A DNA stretch of 64,000 nt, from positions 1-64,000 of the forward strand of contig NZ_JARVKY010000012.1 in assembly GCF_029813785.1 (NCBI RefSeq), written 5' to 3'. Both the position numbers and the translations under genes were made by a program. This DNA comes from Streptomyces sp. DH41. GTDB lineage: Bacteria; Actinomycetota; Actinomycetes; Streptomycetales; Streptomycetaceae. The notes beneath the pieces were generated by a model. That model saw only the letters and a program-made list of their open reading frames with translations. It made no database searches and was not told the origin of the DNA. Shown here piece after piece: positions 58,550 to 64,000 of the stretch. Each line of letters begins with the position of its first letter. Positions within the stretch are counted from its first letter, which is position 1.

Positions 58550-60808
58550 ATGACCACCAGTACGACCAGCGCACCGGCCGAGGTGGAACTCGCCATCGGC
58601 GGCATGACCTGTGCCTCGTGCGCCGCCCGGATCGAGAAGAAGCTCAACCGGATGGACGGGGTCACCGCCACCGTCAACTACGCGACGGAGAAGGCCAAGG
58701 TCCACTACACCGGTGACGTGTCCGTCCCGGAGCTGATCGCCACGGTCGAGGCGACCGGCTACACCGCCCGCGAGCCCGAGCCGGTACGTGTCGAGCCCGC
58801 GCCCGGCACGGAGAGCGCCGAGGCCGCCGACGAACTGCGGCCGCTGAGAGAGCGGCTGATCACCGCGGTGATCCTGGCCGTCCCGGTGATCGCGATGGCG
58901 ATGGTGCCGGCGCTGCAGTTCGAGTACTGGCAGTGGCTGTCGCTGACCCTGACGGCGCCCGTGGTGACCTACGCCGCCTGGCCCTTCCACAAGGCCGCCC
59001 TCACCAACGCCCGGCACGGCGCGGCCACCATGGACACGCTGATCTCGGTCGGCACGTCGGCCGCGTTCCTGTGGTCGCTGTGGGCGCTCTTCCTCGGCAC
59101 CGCCGGCACTCCCGGCATGACCCACCCCTTCGAGCTGACCATCGCCCGCACCGACGGCGCCGGGAACATCTACCTGGAGGCCGCCGCCGGGGTGACCGCC
59201 TTCATCCTCGCCGGCCGCTACTTCGAGGCCCGCTCCAAGCGCAAGGCCGGTGCCGCGCTGAGGGCCCTGCTCCAGCTGGGTGCCAAGGACGTCACCGTGC
59301 TGGGCGCGGACGGCGGTGAACGCACCATCCCCACCGGCGAGCTGGCGGTCGGCGACCGCTTCCTGGTCCGCCCCGGCGAGAAGATCGCCACCGACGGTAC
59401 GGTCGTCGAGGGCACCTCCGCGGTCGACGCCTCCATGCTCACCGGCGAGTCGGTGCCCGTCGAGGTCGGCGTGGGCGACGCGGTCACCGGCGCCACCCTG
59501 AACGCGGGCGGCCGTCTGGTGGTCGAGGCAACCCGGATCGGCGCCGACACGCAGCTGGCGCGGATGGCGAAGCTCGTCGAGGACGCCCAGAACGGCAAGG
59601 CCGCCGCCCAGCGGCTCGCCGACCGCATCTCCGGTGTCTTCGTCCCCGTCGTCATCGCCCTGGCACTGGCCACCCTCGGCTTCTGGATCGGCAACGGCGC
59701 GGGGCTGACCGCCGCCTTCACCGCGGCCGTCGCCGTCCTGATCATCGCCTGCCCCTGCGCCCTGGGCCTGGCCACCCCGACCGCGCTGATGGTCGGCACC
59801 GGGCGCGGCGCCCAGCTCGGCATCCTCATCAAGGGCCCCGAGGTACTGGAGTCCACCCGCAAGGTCGACACCATCGTCCTGGACAAGACCGGCACCGTCA
59901 CCACCGGCCGCATGACCCTGCTCGCCGTGCACACCGCCGACACCACGGACGAGACGGACGTACTGCGACTGGCCGGCGCGCTGGAGCACGCCTCCGAGCA
60001 CCCGATCGCCCAGGCGGTGGCGGCGGGAGCGGCCGACCGCGTCGGCGTGCTGCCCGTCCCGGAGGACTTCGCCAACATCCCCGGCCTCGGCGTGCAGGGC
60101 ATCGTCGAGGGGCACGCCGTCCTCGTCGGCCGCGAGCAACTGCTCGCCGAGTGGGCCATGGACCTGCCCGTCGGCCTGGCACGCGCCAAGGCGGAGGCCG
60201 AGGCCGCGGGCCGCACCGCGATCGCCGTCGCCTGGGACGGCGAGGCACGGGCCGTCCTCGAAGTCGCCGACGCCGTCAAGGACACCAGCCCCGAAGCGAT
60301 CACCCGGCTGCGCGCCCTCGGCCTGACCCCGATCCTGCTCACCGGCGACAACAGGGCCGTCGCCGAGGCGGTGGCCGCGCAGGTCGGCATCGACCAGGTC
60401 ATCGCCGAGGTCATGCCCGAGGACAAGGTCGACGTCGTCAAGCGCCTCCAGGGCGAGGGTCGCTCGGTGGCGATGGTCGGCGACGGTGTCAACGACGCCG
60501 CCGCGCTCGCCCAGGCCGACCTGGGACTGGCCATGGGCACCGGCACCGACGCCGCCATCGAGGCCGGCGACCTCACCCTCGTCCGCGGCGACCTGCGCGC
60601 CGCCGCGGACGCCATCCGCCTGGCCCGCAAGACGCTCGGCACGATCAAGTCCAACCTCTTCTGGGCCTTCGCCTACAACATCGCCGCACTCCCGCTCGCC
60701 GCCGCCGGGCTCCTCAACCCCATGATCGCCGGAGCGGCCATGGCCTTCTCGTCCGTCTTCGTCGTCGGCAACTCCCTGCGGCTGCGCGGCTTCAAGGCCG
60801 CCGGCTGA
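58550..60808 (+). CDS. copA: copper-translocating P1B-type ATPase
   Basis: Cu(I) efflux ATPase of 752 aa in the inner membrane. One N-terminal HMA domain with MTCASC (residues 19-24), eight predicted helices, actuator TGES near 303, the transmembrane ligand motif Cys401-Pro402-Cys403, phosphorylation Asp445 in DKTGT, the nucleotide-domain HP (SEHPIAQAV) near 483, and hinge GDGVNDAAAL. Typical length with a single HMA. It is co-operonic with copZ and followed by a strong hairpin. Confidence 0.95.
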   Translation: MTTSTTSAPAEVELAIGGMTCASCAARIEKKLNRMDGVTATVNYATEKAKVHYTGDVSVPELIATVEATGYTAREPEPVRVEPAPGTESAEAADELRPLRERLITAVILAVPVIAMAMVPALQFEYWQWLSLTLTAPVVTYAAWPFHKAALTNARHGAATMDTLISVGTSAAFLWSLWALFLGTAGTPGMTHPFELTIARTDGAGNIYLEAAAGVTAFILAGRYFEARSKRKAGAALRALLQLGAKDVTVLGADGGERTIPTGELAVGDRFLVRPGEKIATDGTVVEGTSAVDASMLTGESVPVEVGVGDAVTGATLNAGGRLVVEATRIGADTQLARMAKLVEDAQNGKAAAQRLADRISGVFVPVVIALALATLGFWIGNGAGLTAAFTAAVAVLIIACPCALGLATPTALMVGTGRGAQLGILIKGPEVLESTRKVDTIVLDKTGTVTTGRMTLLAVHTADTTDETDVLRLAGALEHASEHPIAQAVAAGAADRVGVLPVPEDFANIPGLGVQGIVEGHAVLVGREQLLAEWAMDLPVGLARAKAEAEAAGRTAIAVAWDGEARAVLEVADAVKDTSPEAITRLRALGLTPILLTGDNRAVAEAVAAQVGIDQVIAEVMPEDKVDVVKRLQGEGRSVAMVGDGVNDAAALAQADLGLAMGTGTDAAIEAGDLTLVRGDLRAAADAIRLARKTLGTIKSNLFWAFAYNIAALPLAAAGLLNPMIAGAAMAFSSVFVVGNSLRLRGFKAAG

Positions 60809-60826
60809 CCGGCCTCCGCGCCGGTT

Positions 60827-60863
60827 GAGCCGTCGGCCGCCCCCATCGGGCGGCCGGCGGCTC
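60827..60863 (+). terminator. 16-bp stem terminator after copA
   Basis: Positions 60827-60842 pair with 60848-60863 (one G-U pair) around a 5-nt loop, 18 bp after the copA stop. Confidence 0.85.
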
Positions 60864-61160
60864 ACCGGCGTTCGCGACCGCTCGCCGGTCCCGCCGGTGG
60901 GTGCCGACGACGGCCAGCGCGGTCGGGGCGGGGGCTACGGTGACCAGCCGGTTCCACGCCTCGAACGGCAGGGCGTGCGCGACGACGGCCGACCAGTACC
61001 GGTCGTCGGAGACGACGAGCGGCAGCACGAACAGGACGGCCACGCACGCGGTCGTCGTGGCCACGGTCTGCCGCACGAGGGTGCCGAGGGCCAGTCCCGT
61101 GAGGGCGCACACGAGGCGAGCAGCGCGGAGGCGACCACGACCCGCAGCGCGGCGCTGGCT
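60850..61160 (-). pseudogene. ABC-2-type permease, C-terminal remnant
   Basis: Minus-strand translation shows AALRVVVASALLAS in one frame, continuing in a second frame as CALTGLALGTLVRQTVATTTACVAVLFVLPLVV and then HALPFEAWNRLVTVAP. These resemble the last membrane helices of ABC-2-type export permeases. The frame break and absence of everything upstream of about 61160 mark it as a decayed gene. Its ATPase partner is not present. Confidence 0.65.
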
Positions 61161-61373
61161 GGTCACCTCGCCTACGAGACGGGCCTGGTGTCGGCCTCCG
61201 GGTGAGTGGCCCGGGGGGCGAGGTCCGCGTCGGCGTCCCCCGGACGGGTGCGGCCGGCGCGCCGTGCGCGCGGAGACGGACCAGGCTGGTGCGGCGACGA
61301 CCACACGCGGTGCGCCCACGGGCCAACGGCGGCCCCGGGTGCCACCCGGCCCCGCCCGCGGAGCAGGAGCCCC

Positions 61374-62051
61374 ATGACCGAACCGACCAACGCCGACGGG
61401 GACACCAGCGGCCCGCTCGCCCCGGAGCCCGGCCCGGCGCGTTCGCGCGGGCGGACCCTCAGCGGCGTACTCGGTGATCTGCGTGCCGTGGACGGCGCGC
61501 TGTACGCGGCGGTGGCCGCCACATCCACGCCCACGCTCGACCGGGCGCTGCGCCGGCTGTCCCACGCCGCCGACCGTTCGAAGGTCTCGCTCGGGATCGC
61601 CGCCGTGCTCGCGGTGAGCGGTGCGCGGCCGCGCCGGGCGGCTCTCGCCGGGGTGGGTGCGGTCGCCGTGGCGTCGGCCTCCTCGAACCTGCTGGGCAAG
61701 CGGCTGGTGCGCCGGGCACGGCCGGACCGGGAGGCGGCGCGGGTGACGGTGGACCGATATGTGCCCATGCCCGCGTCGGCGTCCTTCCCGTCCGGGCACA
61801 CGGCCTCGGCGGTCGCCTTCGCCACGGCGGTCGGCGTGGTCCTGCCCGCGGCCGCCGTCCCGCTCGGCGCGCTGGCGAGCGCCGTCGGCTACTCCCGGGT
61901 CCACACCGGCGTGCACTATCCCGGTGACGTGGCCGCGGGTGCCGTCCTGGGCATCGCCAGCGCGGCCGCCGCGCTGGCGGCGGCCGCGGCCGTTCCGGTA
62001 CCGGGCCTGCGGTCGGTCTACTCGCCGGCGGCGCCGTCCGCGCCCGGGTAG
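61374..62051 (+). CDS. PAP2-family phosphatase
   Basis: Membrane phosphatase of 225 aa. All three PAP2 motifs are present: KRLVRRARP (K-x6-RP, about 110-118), PSGH (about 141-144) and SRVHTGVHYPGD (about 181-192), with several hydrophobic helices between. A hydrophilic N-terminus of about 35 residues precedes them. Likely dephosphorylates a lipid phosphate such as phosphatidate or undecaprenyl pyrophosphate; the specific lipid is not set by sequence. ATG 61374 follows AGGAG. Confidence 0.87.
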   Translation: MTEPTNADGDTSGPLAPEPGPARSRGRTLSGVLGDLRAVDGALYAAVAATSTPTLDRALRRLSHAADRSKVSLGIAAVLAVSGARPRRAALAGVGAVAVASASSNLLGKRLVRRARPDREAARVTVDRYVPMPASASFPSGHTASAVAFATAVGVVLPAAAVPLGALASAVGYSRVHTGVHYPGDVAAGAVLGIASAAAALAAAAAVPVPGLRSVYSPAAPSAPG

Positions 62052-62070
62052 GCGGGCGCGGCGCGCACCG

Positions 62071-62523
62071 TCATCCGAAGGCCTTCACGGCCTGGTAGTA
62101 CGTCCACGCCGTGCTGTTGCAGGCGGCCTTGGTGGCGCTGCCGTAGCGGGCGCAGACTCGTTTGAGGTCCTCGTAGAAGGCGCTGTCGAGGCGGGACTTG
62201 TGGGCGCTGAAGGAGCCCGCGTCCTTGTAGTTGCGGTAGCCGAAGTCGTGCCGTGCGCAGGAGGTGCTGAACGGGAAGCCGAACGGGTTGTCCGGCGAGG
62301 AGGAGCAGTAGTCGGTGGTCCAGTCGAACCCGTAGGCGGCCCAGGCGGACTGGTTCGACCGCGCGGCGGTCCAGGCGTTGTAGCTCGACGCGCTGGTCTG
62401 GGTCCAGTTCGCCAGGACCTGCGGTTTGTCGGCGGGGGCTGCGTCGGCGGTCGCAGCGGTGGCGACGACGGTGGTCACGGCCAGGGCCGAGGCGGCGAGT
62501 CCGGTGGCGAGTCTGCGGCGCAT
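62071..62523 (-). CDS. secreted phospholipase A2 (actinobacterial type)
   Basis: Extracellular enzyme of 150 aa. A Sec signal peptide (about 1-29, MRRRLATGLAAS basic and hydrophobic, ending ADAAP) is followed by a domain with the catalytic His92-Asp93 pair in SCARHDFGYRNY and four cysteines (Cys73, Cys89 and two C-terminal) for two disulfides. This agrees with the calcium-dependent PLA2 of Streptomyces violaceoruber. ATG 62523 is preceded by GGAGG. Its stop faces the PAP2 gene stop 19 bp away. Confidence 0.9.
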   Translation of the reverse strand: MRRRLATGLAASALAVTTVVATAATADAAPADKPQVLANWTQTSASSYNAWTAARSNQSAWAAYGFDWTTDYCSSSPDNPFGFPFSTSCARHDFGYRNYKDAGSFSAHKSRLDSAFYEDLKRVCARYGSATKAACNSTAWTYYQAVKAFG

Positions 62524-62751
62524 TCCACACCTCCATGAGGCTGCGACCCGCCCATCGGGCCGCAGGTTCATGTCAAGATGATGCGCATCCCGGCCACCCC
62601 TTCACACATCTGTCGCCCTAATGGGCCATGAACTCTTCGGCCCGGCAGGGGATCGGGGACTGAACAGTCGCCGTCCCGGGCTGACTCGCGATCAACTCCC
62701 TTGCACAAGAGTGCGCCACGTCGACCTTCGCGAGCCGCACCGTGCGTCGGG

Positions 62752-63510
62752 CTACTCCCCCTGGTACGGCAGCGTCGTCCCCGGCAGCGCGTACTCGTCG
62801 CGGCGGCCGCACATGCCGTGGCCGCCGCGCCGGGTGGGCGCGGTCTCGTAGGCGGTGGCGTCGGCGAGGTACGCCGGGTCGCCGTCGGTGAGAGCGTCGA
62901 GCTGGGCGCCGGTGCGCTCGACGGTGGCCAGCGCGCCGGCCCGCCACAGTTCCCGCCAGCCGGGCACCCTGCCGCGCACCAGGTGGGCGGCGGCCCGCTG
63001 GAACTCCCGGTACGGGCCGGCGTCCCCGGCGACGAGAGCCTCGCGCAGGGGAAGGTAGCCCTCGACGGCGAGGTCTCTGCGGCGCCGGGCCGCCGCCTCC
63101 GTCTCCGGTCCGGTGCCGGGCGGCAGCGAGGCCGCGGCGGCGTACGCCTCCGGGTCGGCCAGCACCTCGGGCGGGAAGGTGAAGACGGCGTCCCCGGCCT
63201 CGGGCAGGCCGCTGTTCTGCATCAGCACCGTGACGCGCAGATCGCCGCCCCGCACCATGCGGTGCGCCGTGCCCGGCGTGAACCAGGCGACCGTACCGGG
63301 CTCCAGCGGGATGTCACGGTAGCCGTCGGGGCTCAGCGTCTGCACCGCGCCGTGTCCGCCGGTGACGACGTACGCCTCCGTGCACACCAGGTGCAGATGC
63401 GGGCTGCCGCCGCGGACCCCGTCGACGGCCTCCCAGTCGTAGGCGCTCAGGTGGGACAGGCCGACCGCTCCGGGCAGGGGGCGGGGAAGCCCGGGCGTGG
63501 CACCGCTCAC
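62752..63510 (-). CDS. cupin domain-containing protein
   Basis: Protein of 252 aa. The N-terminal cupin (about 20-125) has the metal motif SPHLHLVCTEAYVVTGGHGAV and a second motif PGTVAWFTPGTAHRMV. A C-terminal helical part follows. The start GTG 63510 overlaps the upstream gene stop (GTGA) and lacks a good RBS, so translation depends on the upstream gene. The pairing with a DUF6807-type protein suggests sugar-acid or polyol catabolism; the reaction is unknown. Confidence 0.75.
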   Translation of the reverse strand: MSGATPGLPRPLPGAVGLSHLSAYDWEAVDGVRGGSPHLHLVCTEAYVVTGGHGAVQTLSPDGYRDIPLEPGTVAWFTPGTAHRMVRGGDLRVTVLMQNSGLPEAGDAVFTFPPEVLADPEAYAAAASLPPGTGPETEAAARRRRDLAVEGYLPLREALVAGDAGPYREFQRAAAHLVRGRVPGWRELWRAGALATVERTGAQLDALTDGDPAYLADATAYETAPTRRGGHGMCGRRDEYALPGTTLPYQGE

Positions 63511-64000
63511 CACGGCAGGCTCGCCAGGTACGTCCCCACCCGGTCGGTGTCCCAGGCGCCGTCGGCCACCACGACGCGATAGCGGTAGGCGAAGGACTCG
63601 CCCGGCGGCAGCTCGAACTCCTCGAAGAACGCCCAGGAGAACGCCACGGTGGGGATCGGCTCGGCGCGTACGAACCAGTGGGAGGGGTGGATCGCGGTCT
63701 GCTCGTCGAGGTTCCCGGGCGCGTGGGCGAAGACGAGCGTGGAGTGGGCGTCGACGTCGTCGTGCTCGGTGGTGAAGGCGAGCCACGGGCTCCGGGTGCC
63801 CATCAACTCCCCGGCGCCGACGCCCGCGTTCGCGTCGGTGTCCTGGGCGAAGACGTCGCCTCCCGTGAAGTCGCGGGAGCCGCGCCACTGGAGGCCGGTG
63901 TAGCCGGCCATCTCGCGGCCGGCGGTGGTCGGGGAGCCGAACACCAGGGACTCGGGGCGGGTGTTGGTGAGCCGGATCGTCCAGTCCAGGGCCCAGGCGC
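63507..64000 (-). CDS. DUF6807 (PmoA-like) family protein, partial
   Basis: The frame is open to the window edge; 164 codons of the C-terminal part are visible, and the start lies beyond position 64000. Conserved pieces include TIRLTNTRPESLVFGSPTTAGREMAGYTGL, RDFTGGDVFAQ, SPWLAFTTEHD and SHWFVRAEPIPTVAFSWAFFEEFELPPGESFAYRYRVVVADG, matching the methane-oxygenase PmoA/DUF6807 family found in sugar catabolic clusters. Coupled to the downstream cupin gene by a 4-bp overlap. Confidence 0.7.
   Translation of the reverse strand, partial: AWALDWTIRLTNTRPESLVFGSPTTAGREMAGYTGLQWRGSRDFTGGDVFAQDTDANAGVGAGELMGTRSPWLAFTTEHDDVDAHSTLVFAHAPGNLDEQTAIHPSHWFVRAEPIPTVAFSWAFFEEFELPPGESFAYRYRVVVADGAWDTDRVGTYLASLPW

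Noticed and set aside
58538..60865. 775-codon minus-strand frame opposite copA
   Set aside because: Antisense to a fully motif-complete P-type ATPase.

Overview
The window is high-GC actinobacterial DNA, almost certainly a Streptomyces chromosome. The signs are strong G/C third-position bias, frequent GTG starts, 4-bp ATGA/GTGA gene overlaps, and lineage-typical families: the ~480-aa ArgG, DUF6629, DUF6643, Rv1733c-like, a beta-helix/AAA+ protein, RsbW-like kinases and a secreted phospholipase A2. All calls come from reading the sequence; no database search was run.

Left arm (1-18.3 kb). argG lies beside a GABA/succinate-semialdehyde pair (gabD, gabT) and a divergent PucR regulator, which together suggest GABA or related amine catabolism. 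Next comes a complete xylobiose-type module: the LacI repressor BxlR diverges from an ABC importer (bxlE, bxlF, bxlG) and a GH3 beta-xylosidase (bxlA). The genes are coupled by 4-bp overlaps, a candidate operator sits at the bxlE start, and an 18-bp-stem terminator follows. Then come DUF2809, a phosphoribosyltransferase/hydrolase pair, DUF2267, and an aldo/keto reductase divergent from an HxlR regulator.

Accessory, rearranged zone (about 18.4-30.9 kb). Two near-identical 22-bp direct repeats bracket this zone. It contains remnants of ISAs1, IS3 and IS1182 elements, a tyrosine recombinase lacking its catalytic Tyr with its XRE partner, a frameshifted GMC oxidoreductase joined to the first 31 codons of a quinone oxidoreductase, and several truncated genes. 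Intact cargo includes a response regulator/histidine kinase pair facing an MMPL exporter, a P-loop kinase fused in frame to a VanX-type D-Ala-D-Ala dipeptidase, an ASCH-Nudix fusion, and a tandem MmcQ/YjbR pair. The kinase-VanX/ASCH-Nudix cassette is the best candidate here for an undescribed system.

Right arm (31-64 kb). This looks like ordinary conserved Streptomyces chromosome: 3-hydroxybutyrate dehydrogenase, Nudix, apolipoprotein N-acyltransferase, a PH-like membrane protein, an Asp/Glu racemase, an HpnB-like glycosyltransferase, a double-TerD protein, a MOSC protein, and a beta-helix/AAA+ ATPase. It also has a large membrane protein with a lipase-like domain, two DeoR regulators, a Cds1-like PLP enzyme, an RsbW-like kinase, an AlkB-like dioxygenase coupled to a ROK regulator, an RlmG-like methyltransferase, and a phospho-sugar aldolase/SIS isomerase operon with its own DeoR regulator.

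Near the right end is a divergent copper locus. A secreted protein diverges from copZ-copA, and each side has its own CsoR-type operator; the two 15-mers are exact reverse complements. The window closes with a decayed ABC-2 permease, a PAP2 phosphatase, a secreted phospholipase A2, and a cupin gene coupled to a DUF6807-type gene that runs off the edge.
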